From NCBI GenBank assembly GCA_015060885.1, contig SUXO01000011.1, positions 1-57,229 on the forward strand: a stretch of DNA of 57,229 bases, written 5' to 3'. Source of the stretch: Bacteroidales bacterium (GTDB lineage Bacteria; Bacteroidota; Bacteroidia; Bacteroidales; Bacteroidaceae). Shown here piece after piece: positions 45,133-53,405 of the stretch (within the stretch, counting starts at the first letter, position 1; the number at the start of each line of letters is the position of its first letter). Made by a program: the position numbers and the translations under genes. The notes under the pieces are model-generated. The model was given only the letters and a program-made list of their open reading frames with translations. It ran no database searches and was not told the DNA's origin.

Positions 45133-45161
45133 TGTCATATCGAACGAAGGTGAGATATCTA
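45133..45161. repeat. GTCAT-type intergenic repeat (half element) inside the ABC operon
   Basis: TGTCATATCGAACGAAGG followed by TGAGATATCT matches the left arm of 27736-27806 with few changes. It sits in the 127-bp gap between the adaptor and ATPase genes. No right arm is visible. Confidence 0.6.
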
Positions 45162-45212
45162 AATGATTTTTTTGAGGCAACATAAATGTAAATTGACTAA
45201 TACAGGAATAAT

Positions 45213-45896
45213 ATGAACTTGAAAACTGAAAATTTAAGAAAAGTCTTTCGCACAGACTTAATGGAGACGATAGCTCTTGACGGTGTTTCAATAGATGTTA
45301 AAGAGGGCGAGTTTGTGGCCGTTATGGGCCCATCGGGCTGTGGAAAATCCACGTTGCTCAATATCTTGGGTCTGCTCGATACTCCCACAGAAGGCACCTA
45401 CCATTTAGGCGATAAGGAGGTTGCTGCCTTGCGCGAAAAGGAGCGTAGCGCATACCGCCGTGGCAAGATAGGTTTTATTTTCCAGAGTTTCAACCTTATT
45501 GAGGAGCTCACCGTGGAAGAGAACGTGGCTTTGCCACTCACATATTTGGGAATAAAGGGCAAGGAGCGCCGCAGGCGTGTGAGCGAGGTGGTGGAGCGTA
45601 TGGGTATTTCGCACCGCTTGCACCACTATCCCGCGCAGCTGTCGGGTGGCCAGCAGCAGCGTGCAGCCATTGCGCGTGCAATTGTTTACAAGCCCGGGCT
45701 TATATTGGCCGATGAACCCACGGGTAACCTCGATTCAAAAAACGGCATCGAGGTTATGGAGTTGTTGCGCGAGCTCAACAAGGCGGGTACCACCATTGTA
45801 ATGGTTACCCACTCGCTACGCGATGCCTCGTATGCCGGCCGCATAATAAACCTCTTCGATGGCAAGGTGGTGGATTCGTTAGATGAAAAGTTATAA
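45213..45896 (+). CDS. ABC transporter ATP-binding protein (MacB/LolD type)
   Basis: The 227-residue ATPase has Walker A (GPSGCGKSTLLN), the Q loop (IFQSFNLIEEL), the signature LSGGQQQRAAIARA, Walker B (LILADEPTG) and the H loop (VTHSLRDA). The sequence type matches LolD, FtsE and MacB ATPases that drive mechanotransmission or export rather than import. It pairs with the FtsX-like permease 63 bp downstream. Confidence 0.95.
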   Translation: MNLKTENLRKVFRTDLMETIALDGVSIDVKEGEFVAVMGPSGCGKSTLLNILGLLDTPTEGTYHLGDKEVAALREKERSAYRRGKIGFIFQSFNLIEELTVEENVALPLTYLGIKGKERRRRVSEVVERMGISHRLHHYPAQLSGGQQQRAAIARAIVYKPGLILADEPTGNLDSKNGIEVMELLRELNKAGTTIVMVTHSLRDASYAGRIINLFDGKVVDSLDEKL

Positions 45897-45910
45897 GTAA
45901 GATATAATGA

Positions 45911-45941
45911 GTTCATACTGAACGAAGTGAAGTATCTCAAT
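45911..45941. repeat. GTCAT-type intergenic repeat (half element) between ATPase and permease
   Basis: GTTCATACTGAACGAAGTGA followed by AGTATCTCAAT is a diverged member of the 27736-27806 family. It occupies most of the 63-bp gap between the ATPase and permease genes. Confidence 0.5.
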
Positions 45942-45959
45942 AAATTATAGAACTTGATT

Positions 45960-48362
45960 ATGATAAAGAATTTTATATCCAATCTTAAACGCTACAAGGT
46001 ATCCTCGCTGCTGAATATCTTGGGAATGAGCGTGGCCTTTGCATCGGCATACGTGCTGTTCCTGTGGGGGTTCAATGAACTTACATATAACAGCACCCTG
46101 CGCGATGCCGACAGTACATTCCGCTTGCAGTTTGGCAAATATCCCACCGCGGGGCCCGAGGCTCCTTTTGAGAGGACTGCGCTTGTTACGGCCAATTTGG
46201 CACATCGCTTTGCCTCTGCCAATGAGGATATCCTTGAGGGTTTTGGCAAAATGGAAAGGTATATCGGAACCAGCCCGCTGCCCATAAGGGTGCCGGTGGG
46301 GGAGCGCGAGGATACTATAACAATACAGGAGAATTGGGGATATGCCGCAATGCCCAAAGTTATGGGTTTCAATATTATAGATGGCAATGTAGATGACCTT
46401 GAAATAGACAATAACATTATATTGTGCGAATCGTTTGCGCGTGCCCACGGCTTTTGGGTGGGCGATGTCATTTACGATGTCTATCAGCGCCGCTCGCTCA
46501 CCGTTTGTGCCATTTTCGAGGATTTCCCCGACAATTGCTGGTTCACAGGCTTGCAGTCCTACATAGCCGACCCTCCTACGCAGAAACTCATAAATGACAA
46601 TGTAAACGGCAATTACAACTATTTCTACAAACTTAAAGACAAGAAATTGAAAGATGCCTTCATAGAGAATTGCTACAACAGCCTTATGCAGCAGGAGGGT
46701 ATGGAAATTTCGCTTGACTCCCTTAAAAAGGTGGTGCCAATAGAATTGTGCCCGCTAAGTGAGGCTGCCTTCGATACCGATACACACTCTTTGGGCCTTG
46801 TTATAGACAAGGATTTGTCATATACCCAGCTTATTATAGTTGCGGCAATACTGCTCATTGCTTTTGTGAACTATTTCAATTTCTTTATGGCGATGCTGCC
46901 CGGGCGCGTCAGGCGTATGAATGTGGAAAAGGTGTTCGGGGCACCCTTGTGGCTGTTGCGTTTGCGTCTGCTGTTCGAGTCGCTGGGTATTGTTACCATT
47001 GCTTTGCTGCTTGCGGCATTGATAATAGTGTTTGTGGCTCCCGAAATAAACTATGACGAAATTATGCGCAAGCCCATATATTTGAGCGAAAATCTTCCTA
47101 CCGTGCTTAAATTTGTGATATTGGCTCTGTTGATGGCTGTTGCCACAAGCATATATCCCATATACTACCTAACATCGGTGTCGGCAGCCTTTGCGGTTAA
47201 AAAATCGTTCGGTAACACGGTGGCAGGCCGCCGCCTGCGCTATGCGCTGCTCTCTATGCAGTTTTTTATAACATTGGTGCTTATAATAGTTACTATGTTC
47301 ATTAAGCATCAGACCAATTATATGGTTAATTATGATATGGGTTTCGATAAGGAGAATGTGCATGTGGTTTATATCAATACCAAGCATCTTGAGTTCGAAA
47401 GTATTCTTAAACAGTCGTTGCTGGTGGAAGATGTTGCTTTTGCCCGTGACGGATATATGATTCGCGACTACCGTATGGGTTGGGGCCGCCACGTCAAGGG
47501 GCGCGACGAAGGTGAGAGTATATCGTTTCAGGTGATGCCGGTTTCATACTCGTTTTTAAGAATGCTTGGAATTGAAATTGTGGAGGGGCGCGATTTTGTT
47601 TTGGAAGATGAATACGGCGGCGGAGTTTATATCTTCAATGAAAAGGCACGCGATGCCTATAACCTTAAAGTGGGTGATGTTGTAGGTGCCTGGAATGGCG
47701 ATGCTCCCATTGTGGGTTTTTGCAAGGACTTTAACTTCAGGCCTTTGAGTATGAATACCGTTCCGTTTGCGTTTATAGTGATGGGCACCAAGCAACCGGC
47801 ATCTTATTGCCCGTATATAAAGGCAGCCCCGGGTGTCTCTGTCGAAGAGTTCTATGCGTATGTAAGAGAGTGCTTTGCGCAATTGACAGGGAAGAGTGTG
47901 GAAGATGAAGCAATCAAGAGGCTCGAATTTGAGGCATTATCACATCAGATAGCCACTGCTTATCAGAGTGAGGAGGGCTTTGCCTTTGTTGTGGGCATCT
48001 TCTCGTTGATATCCATTGCTCTGTCGCTTATGGGAGTGTTTGGGCTGGTGTTCTTTGAAACACAGTACCGCCGCCGCGAGATTGCCTTGCGCAAGGTGCA
48101 CGGTGCATCGGTAAATGATATTCTGCTTATGTTTGTATGGCAATATGTGAAGATTGTGCTTGCAAGTTTTGTGGTGGCGTTGCCGGTGGGGTATATAATA
48201 GTATCGGGCTGGTTGCAAGGGTTTGCCTACCCTGTTCCCATAACACCGTGGATATTTATTTTTGCACTGGTGGCGGTGGCGGCCGTAACCTCGGTTATAG
48301 TGCTGGTTCGTGCCTATGGTGTAGCAAACGATAACCCCATAAATTCGCTGTATGCGGAATAA
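45960..48362 (+). CDS. FtsX-like ABC transporter permease
   Basis: The 800-residue membrane protein has an N-terminal membrane segment (about 20-38), a large periplasmic MacB-type core domain, and two FtsX domains. The first covers about residues 280-430 and the second the last 120 residues (ISIALSLMGVFGLVFFETQYRRREIALRKVHGAS, a typical FtsX block). Such double-FtsX permeases work with TolC and HlyD proteins, exporting peptides, lipids or toxic compounds. The substrate is unknown. I placed the start at the ATG 45960; two extra residues from a TTG are possible. The stop lies inside a strong terminator hairpin. Confidence 0.92.
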   Translation: MIKNFISNLKRYKVSSLLNILGMSVAFASAYVLFLWGFNELTYNSTLRDADSTFRLQFGKYPTAGPEAPFERTALVTANLAHRFASANEDILEGFGKMERYIGTSPLPIRVPVGEREDTITIQENWGYAAMPKVMGFNIIDGNVDDLEIDNNIILCESFARAHGFWVGDVIYDVYQRRSLTVCAIFEDFPDNCWFTGLQSYIADPPTQKLINDNVNGNYNYFYKLKDKKLKDAFIENCYNSLMQQEGMEISLDSLKKVVPIELCPLSEAAFDTDTHSLGLVIDKDLSYTQLIIVAAILLIAFVNYFNFFMAMLPGRVRRMNVEKVFGAPLWLLRLRLLFESLGIVTIALLLAALIIVFVAPEINYDEIMRKPIYLSENLPTVLKFVILALLMAVATSIYPIYYLTSVSAAFAVKKSFGNTVAGRRLRYALLSMQFFITLVLIIVTMFIKHQTNYMVNYDMGFDKENVHVVYINTKHLEFESILKQSLLVEDVAFARDGYMIRDYRMGWGRHVKGRDEGESISFQVMPVSYSFLRMLGIEIVEGRDFVLEDEYGGGVYIFNEKARDAYNLKVGDVVGAWNGDAPIVGFCKDFNFRPLSMNTVPFAFIVMGTKQPASYCPYIKAAPGVSVEEFYAYVRECFAQLTGKSVEDEAIKRLEFEALSHQIATAYQSEEGFAFVVGIFSLISIALSLMGVFGLVFFETQYRRREIALRKVHGASVNDILLMFVWQYVKIVLASFVVALPVGYIIVSGWLQGFAYPVPITPWIFIFALVAVAAVTSVIVLVRAYGVANDNPINSLYAE

Positions 48363-48404
48363 TATAAAAATTGAGGAGCACACGTGCTCCTCAATTTTTA
48401 TATT
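48361..48404. terminator. Bidirectional terminator between the permease and nadK
   Basis: A perfect 21-bp stem (48361-48381 with 48384-48404) with a 2-nt centre has A-rich and T-rich outer parts on both sides, so it can work in both directions. It overlaps the stop codons of both convergent genes. Confidence 0.9.
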
Positions 48405-49275
48405 ATTCCCTTTGGTCGGCTCCCCACATAAGTTTCTCGCGCAGGTTCTGAATGAAAGAGTGTTCCCTGCGGCGTACAATGAGCTGCTTGTAGGCGGCCT
48501 TTCTCACGGTGATGACAGTTGCCTCGTCGCAACTTTCGTTGCGCCCGTCAATGGCAATCAGGTAGTTGTGGCTACGGCTGTTTACCTTAATCTCAATGGT
48601 GGTGCTGTCGCTCAGCACAATGGGGCGCACTGTAAGGCTGTGGGGGGCGATGGGGGTGAGCACTATCACATTGGCTTCGGGTGCTATAATGGGGCCACCC
48701 ACGCTCAATGAGTAGCCTGTGGAGCCCGACGGAGCGGCAACAATGAGGCCGTCGGCCTGGTATATTATCTTCTCTTTGCCGTTAAGGGTGGCTTCGAGGG
48801 TTATCATCGACGATGATGCGTGTTTCATTATGGCAATCTCGTTGAGTGCCACAGGGTAGCTGTTTATCTCGCCGTTCGATGCGGTGGCTTCTATGAGGCT
48901 GCGCTCCTCAATGTAGAACTCGCCATTGTGTACACGTTGTATCACGTGTTCAATGTCGTTGTTGGCTGTCGATGTGAGGAAACCCAGTCGGCCGGCGTTT
49001 ATTCCCAATATCGGTATCTGCTTGTTGCCCACACGCGACGCGGTGCGCAGCAGTGTACCATCGCCGCCGAAACTTATTGCCATATCGGCGGTGAACTCTT
49101 CGCCCTCGATGATTTCGGTATCGGCGAGTTCCAGGTTGCGGCTCTCGCGCAGGAAATCATAGAAGGGACGGTCTATTGCATAGCTGTCGCCGTAGCTTTT
49201 TATTGTGTCGAAAAGGCTGTCGATGCTTTCCGACTTTTTCGTTTGGTGTATGTTACCGAATATTGCAAATTTCAT
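48403..49275 (-). CDS. nadK: NAD kinase
   Basis: NadK phosphorylates NAD to NADP. The 290-residue protein has the GGDGTLLRTAS motif near residue 74, INAGRLGFL, the ALNEIAI block and a glycine-rich PSGSTGYSLSVGGPI stretch. The length is usual. It is convergent with the ABC permease and divergent from pdxJ. Confidence 0.96.
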   Translation of the reverse strand: MKFAIFGNIHQTKKSESIDSLFDTIKSYGDSYAIDRPFYDFLRESRNLELADTEIIEGEEFTADMAISFGGDGTLLRTASRVGNKQIPILGINAGRLGFLTSTANNDIEHVIQRVHNGEFYIEERSLIEATASNGEINSYPVALNEIAIMKHASSSMITLEATLNGKEKIIYQADGLIVAAPSGSTGYSLSVGGPIIAPEANVIVLTPIAPHSLTVRPIVLSDSTTIEIKVNSRSHNYLIAIDGRNESCDEATVITVRKAAYKQLIVRRREHSFIQNLREKLMWGADQRE

Positions 49276-49324
49276 AATGCTCTCTCTTTATAGTGGATAA
49301 CGGCTCTCTTTTTGTATTCGTAAT

Positions 49325-49374
49325 ACAAAATTAAGATAAATTATTATCTAAATTATATTATTTGTAGTAATTTT
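49325..49374. promoter_or_regulatory. Divergent -7 boxes between nadK and pdxJ
   Basis: TAATTTTG is found on the minus strand (49332-49325, for nadK) and on the plus strand (49367-49374, for pdxJ). Neither has a good -33 element. Between them AGATAA and TTATCT form a small dyad (49333-49348). The region is very AT-rich, so chance matches are likely. Confidence 0.35.
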
Positions 49375-49436
49375 GCTTTTTTAATGGAAAATAATACTAT
49401 TCTGCGCATAATGCGTTTACTTGCAGCCAAGAAGAT

Positions 49437-50159
49437 ATGAAGACAAAATTAAGTGTAAACATAAACAAGATTGCCACTATAAGAAATGCACGTGGCGGTA
49501 ACAACCCCGATATTTTGAAGGTGGCAAAGGACTGTGAGGCCTTTGGTGCCGACGGCATAACAGTGCATCCGCGCCCCGATGAGCGTCACATACGCCGTGC
49601 CGATGTCCCTGCTTTGCAGGCAATACTGCGCACCGAGTTCAACATCGAAGGGTATCCTTCGAAAGAATTTATGGACCTGGTGCTCCGCGTGCGCCCCTCG
49701 CAGGTGACACTCGTGCCCGACAAGCCCGACCAGATAACCTCGAACAGCGGTTGGGATACCGAAAAGGAGCAGGATTTCCTGCGTGACATTCTCAACGACC
49801 TCCGCACGGCTGGCATACGAAGTTCTATCTTCATCGATGCCTCGCCCCGTATGGCCGAATTTGCCGCACAGGCGGGTGCCGACCGTGTGGAACTCTACAC
49901 CGGGCCTTATGCCCACAACTATGCCAGAAACCCCGAGGCGGCCATTGCTCCCTTTCTTGAAACAGCCAAACGTGTGAAGCAGTTGGGCATAGGGCTCAAC
50001 GCCGGTCACGACCTGAGCCTCGAAAACCTGAAATACTTTACCGACGTTATTTCGTGGGTTGATGAGGTTTCCATAGGCCACGCCCTTGTGTGCGATGCAC
50101 TTTATCTGGGCCTGGAAAAGACAATAGAGGCCTACCAGAACTGTTTGATTAAAAAATAA
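49437..50159 (+). CDS. pdxJ: Pyridoxine 5'-phosphate synthase
   Basis: PdxJ condenses 1-deoxyxylulose 5-phosphate with 3-amino-2-oxopropyl phosphate to give pyridoxine 5'-phosphate. The 240-residue TIM barrel shows VNINKIATIRNARGG, GITVHPRPDERHIR and GLNAGHDLSLEN, all family hallmarks with active-site histidines. The Ton genes follow after 14 bp. Confidence 0.96.
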   Translation: MKTKLSVNINKIATIRNARGGNNPDILKVAKDCEAFGADGITVHPRPDERHIRRADVPALQAILRTEFNIEGYPSKEFMDLVLRVRPSQVTLVPDKPDQITSNSGWDTEKEQDFLRDILNDLRTAGIRSSIFIDASPRMAEFAAQAGADRVELYTGPYAHNYARNPEAAIAPFLETAKRVKQLGIGLNAGHDLSLENLKYFTDVISWVDEVSIGHALVCDALYLGLEKTIEAYQNCLIKK

Positions 50160-50173
50160 ATGAATATAAAGCT

Positions 50174-50881
50174 ATGAATTTTTTGACAGCAACAGCGGCT
50201 TCGGCCGCATTGGCACAAGACTCTTTAATGACACTCACCGAGCCTGTCCAGGAGAGCATTAATGTGTGGGATATGGCCGTGAAAGGCGGTTGGATAATGG
50301 TGGTGCTCGCACTCCTTTCGGTGGTGGGCATATATATCTTTTTCGAGCGTTTTACAACCATCCGCGCGGCAATGAAAAAGAACCCTTACTTTATGGACCG
50401 TATGCACGACAACCTGAAAGACAACGATGTAAAGTCGGCCATAAACTACTGCCACAACCAGGGAACTCCTCTGTCGCGTGTTATTGAGAAGGGGCTCAAA
50501 GCCTATGACCTCTCAACATCATACATCCGCCAGGCTATGGACAACAGCGCCGGTCTTGAAATTGCAAAGCTCGAAAAGGGGCTTCCCGTTCTCTCTACCA
50601 TAGCCGCCGTGGGCCCTATGATCGGTTTCTTGGGAACCGTTACCGGTATGGTACAGGCCTTTTGGGAGATGTCCAATGCGGGTAACAACATCGACGTGTC
50701 GCTCCTTTCGGGCGGTATATACGAGGCTATGATTACCACTGTGGGCGGTCTTGTAGTGGGTATTGTGGCAATTTTTGCCTACAACTACCTTGTGGCGCTT
50801 GTCGACCGTGTACAGAACGATATAGAGGGCGAGATTATCTCTTTTATGGAGATAGCAAGCGAGATTAAGGAGAAGAAATAA
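50174..50881 (+). CDS. exbB: MotA/TolQ/ExbB proton channel protein
   Basis: The 235-residue protein has an N-terminal membrane segment (about 36-56) and two later ones (about 140-165 and 185-210) with the family stretch VGPMIGFLGTVTGMVQAF. With ExbD it uses the proton gradient to energise TonB. It lies in the order pdxJ-exbB-exbD-tonB, which is common in Bacteroidota. ExbD follows after about 18 bp. TolQ is the other possible name, but no Tol genes are present. Confidence 0.9.
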   Translation: MNFLTATAASAALAQDSLMTLTEPVQESINVWDMAVKGGWIMVVLALLSVVGIYIFFERFTTIRAAMKKNPYFMDRMHDNLKDNDVKSAINYCHNQGTPLSRVIEKGLKAYDLSTSYIRQAMDNSAGLEIAKLEKGLPVLSTIAAVGPMIGFLGTVTGMVQAFWEMSNAGNNIDVSLLSGGIYEAMITTVGGLVVGIVAIFAYNYLVALVDRVQNDIEGEIISFMEIASEIKEKK

Positions 50882-50899
50882 CCCTTAACTGTGACAACA

Positions 50900-51313
50900 A
50901 TGATTAAAAGGAAGACAAAGACAATAGATATGTTCTCAATGTCGTCAATGACCGACATCATATTTCTGTTGTTGATATTCTTTATGATAACCTCGACGAT
51001 GGTGACTCCCAACGCCATTAAGGTGCTTCTGCCGCAGGGCAAGCAGCAGACATCGGCAAAGCCGTTGGCGCGCATCATCATAGACAAGGACCTGAACTAC
51101 TATTCGGCGTTCGGCAACGATGACGAAATGCCCATTCTGCCCGAAGACATAGCAGCCTTCCTGCTCGATTGTGCAGCCAAACAGCCCGAAATGTATGTTG
51201 CGCTCTATGCCGACGAGAGCATCCCTTACCGCGAGATTGTAAAGGTGCTGAACATTGCCAACGAGAACCAGTTTAAAATGGTGCTGGCTACACGCCGCCC
51301 CGACAGAAAATGA
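50900..51313 (+). CDS. exbD: Biopolymer transport protein ExbD/TolR family
   Basis: The 137-residue protein has a short cytoplasmic part, one membrane segment (about 17-37) with the key aspartate in SMTDIIFLLLIFFM, and a periplasmic ExbD domain. I took the ATG at 50900 rather than a GTG three codons upstream. It overlaps the tonB start by 4 bp (ATGA). Confidence 0.9.
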   Translation: MIKRKTKTIDMFSMSSMTDIIFLLLIFFMITSTMVTPNAIKVLLPQGKQQTSAKPLARIIIDKDLNYYSAFGNDDEMPILPEDIAAFLLDCAAKQPEMYVALYADESIPYREIVKVLNIANENQFKMVLATRRPDRK

Positions 51314-52146
51314 GTATGCGCATAACAAAAGAACAACAATGTGGAGCTGCGGCAACAGCCATAGTGCATCTGCTGCTCTTTCTGCTCTTGTGGTTCTTGG
51401 TGATAAACAAACCTGTACCACAGGACGAAGAGGGTGTCCCTGTTATTATGGGTGATACCGAGCTTGCCGCAGGCGACGGCTATCGTTACACCGAGGTAAA
51501 GGTGGCTCCCGCCCCTTCGCCTTCAACGGCTGCTCCCGCCAAGCCCGTTCCCGCCACCAAGGCTCCCTCCCTAATAACGCAGGAGAGCGAGCCCACCGTA
51601 GAGCTGAAATCGTCGCAGAAGAAGGTGGAAAAGAAGAAGGTGGTGGAGAAACCGCAAAAGAGTGCCGAACAGCTTGAAGCGGAACGCCTTGCACAGGAGG
51701 CCGAGCGTCGCCGTCGTGAAGCCGAAGAGGTTGCCCGCGTGGCACAATCGCGCATTGCGGGAGCGTTCGGCAAGGGCAGTACAATGAGCAATCGTGGCAC
51801 CGCCGCCACAGGAACCGGCAACCAGGGGGCGCCCCAGGGCAATGAGCAGGTGGGAGTGGTGAGCGGAACAGGCGGTTACGGAACATACGACCTCGGTGGC
51901 CGTTCGCTGTCGGGGGCTCTTCCCCGCCCATCCTATAATGTACAGGATGAGGGCCGCGTGGTGGTGAATATCACCGTGAACCCCGAAGGCAAGGTTATAC
52001 AGACCACCATAAACTCGCGCACCAACACCGCCAATGCGGCTCTGCGCCGTGCAGCAATGGATGCTGCACGCAAGGCTGTGTTCAACGGCGTTTCCACAAT
52101 GAATAACCAGATGGGTACAATTACATATTACTTTAAATTGAGATAA
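51310..52146 (+). CDS. tonB: TonB-type energy transducer
   Basis: The 278-residue protein has an N-terminal membrane anchor (about 12-35), a Pro/Ala/Lys-rich spacer, a charged coiled coil (ERLAQEAERRRREAEEVARV), a Gly/Thr-rich stretch and a TonB C-terminal domain (GRVVVNITVNPEGKVIQTTIN to the end, near residues 210-278). It would carry energy from ExbBD to outer-membrane receptors. It is coupled to exbD by overlap, and the DJ-1 gene follows after 2 bp. Confidence 0.87.
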   Translation: MSMRITKEQQCGAAATAIVHLLLFLLLWFLVINKPVPQDEEGVPVIMGDTELAAGDGYRYTEVKVAPAPSPSTAAPAKPVPATKAPSLITQESEPTVELKSSQKKVEKKKVVEKPQKSAEQLEAERLAQEAERRRREAEEVARVAQSRIAGAFGKGSTMSNRGTAATGTGNQGAPQGNEQVGVVSGTGGYGTYDLGGRSLSGALPRPSYNVQDEGRVVVNITVNPEGKVIQTTINSRTNTANAALRRAAMDAARKAVFNGVSTMNNQMGTITYYFKLR

Positions 52147-52148
52147 TT

Positions 52149-52694
52149 ATGAACAAGATATTCCTTTTTCTTGCCGACGGCTTCGAGACCGTTGAGGCAC
52201 TTGCTCCGGTCGATGTAATGCGCCGCGCGGGGCTCGATGTGGTTACTGTTTCCATAATGGGGCGCAAGGATGTTGTTTCGGCGCAGGGTGTGACAGTTGC
52301 TGCCGATGAACTCTTCGAGGCTATCTCCTTTGACGGTGGCGATGCTTTCGTTCTTCCCGGAGGCGGTGTGGGCACCGACAACCTTTCGGCTTACGAACCG
52401 TTGCGTGCTCTTCTTAAAGAGGCATTTGCACAGGGCAAGCTTGTTGCTGCAATATGTGCCGCACCTATGGTGCTTGGCCGCATAGGTATACTGCAAGGGA
52501 AACGTGCAACCTGCTATCCCGGTTGCGAGGGCGACCTGTTCGGTGCCGTATACACAGCATCGTCGGTAGAGGAGGATGGCAATATAATAACAGGTTGCGG
52601 TCCCGGTGTCTCTTTCGATTTCGGTTTTTCAATAGTGAAACGTTTTTGTGGCGAGGAGGTTGTTGCAACCCTCCGCAGCCAGATGCAATTCTAA
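52149..52694 (+). CDS. DJ-1/PfpI family protein
   Basis: The 181-residue protein matches the DJ-1 family (DGFETVEALAPVDVMRRAGL at the start). The likely active cysteine is in the elbow VAAICAAPMVLG, and an acidic residue sits near the N-terminus (FETVEA). Members act as protein or sugar deglycases, glyoxalases or redox sensors; the activity here is unknown. It lies 2 bp after tonB and 12 bp before ispD. Confidence 0.9.
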   Translation: MNKIFLFLADGFETVEALAPVDVMRRAGLDVVTVSIMGRKDVVSAQGVTVAADELFEAISFDGGDAFVLPGGGVGTDNLSAYEPLRALLKEAFAQGKLVAAICAAPMVLGRIGILQGKRATCYPGCEGDLFGAVYTASSVEEDGNIITGCGPGVSFDFGFSIVKRFCGEEVVATLRSQMQF

Positions 52695-52706
52695 TCACGC
52701 AATTTT

Positions 52707-53405
52707 ATGAAAAGATACATTATAGTTGTTGCAGGCGGTAAGGGAACCCGCATGGGAGGCGATGTCCCCAAACAGTTTCAGCTTATAGGCGGCAGGCCCA
52801 TAGTTATGGTAACTATTGAGCATCTGCACGCTCTCGACCCTTCGTTGAACATAATTCTGGTGTTGCCACAAGAGCACATCGAAGTGTGGAATACATTGAG
52901 CAAGGAGTACTCCTTTGCTGTGCCATTGCAGCTTACAGCAGGCGGCACCACCCGCTTCCACTCGGTGCAGAACGGCCTTGCGCTTGTCGATGACATTGAC
53001 GATGCCATTGTGGGGGTACACGACGGTGTGCGTCCCTTTGTGTCGCAGAATGTTTACGACAATGTTTATCGTGAAGCGCTCATAAGCGGTGCGGCAATCC
53101 CTATGATTGATATACACGACAGCCTGCGCCACATAATAGGCAGCAACGGGGCAAGCGAGGTTGTTCCGCGCGACCGCTACCGCCTTGTGCAGACACCGCA
53201 GGTGTTCAAGCTGTCCATTCTGCGCCGTGCCTACGAACAACGTTTTGTGGAGAGCTTTACCGACGACGCTTCGGTGGTTGAGGCTTTGGGCCACCACGTT
53301 GTGGGTGTCGAGGGTAACCGCGAAAACATAAAGCTCACCACTCCTTATGATATGATGATTGCGAAGACCATAATGGAATGTTGGACACCGCAACAAGAAA
53401 TATAA
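52707..53405 (+). CDS. ispD: 2-C-methyl-D-erythritol 4-phosphate cytidylyltransferase
   Basis: IspD joins CTP and MEP in the non-mevalonate isoprenoid pathway. The 232-residue protein has the nucleotide loop AGGKGTRMGGDVPKQF, the block GGTTRFHSVQNGL and VGVHDGVRPFVS, then TDDASVVEALGHHVVGVEG. Its 3' end overlaps recG by 28 bp. Confidence 0.95.
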   Translation: MKRYIIVVAGGKGTRMGGDVPKQFQLIGGRPIVMVTIEHLHALDPSLNIILVLPQEHIEVWNTLSKEYSFAVPLQLTAGGTTRFHSVQNGLALVDDIDDAIVGVHDGVRPFVSQNVYDNVYREALISGAAIPMIDIHDSLRHIIGSNGASEVVPRDRYRLVQTPQVFKLSILRRAYEQRFVESFTDDASVVEALGHHVVGVEGNRENIKLTTPYDMMIAKTIMECWTPQQEI

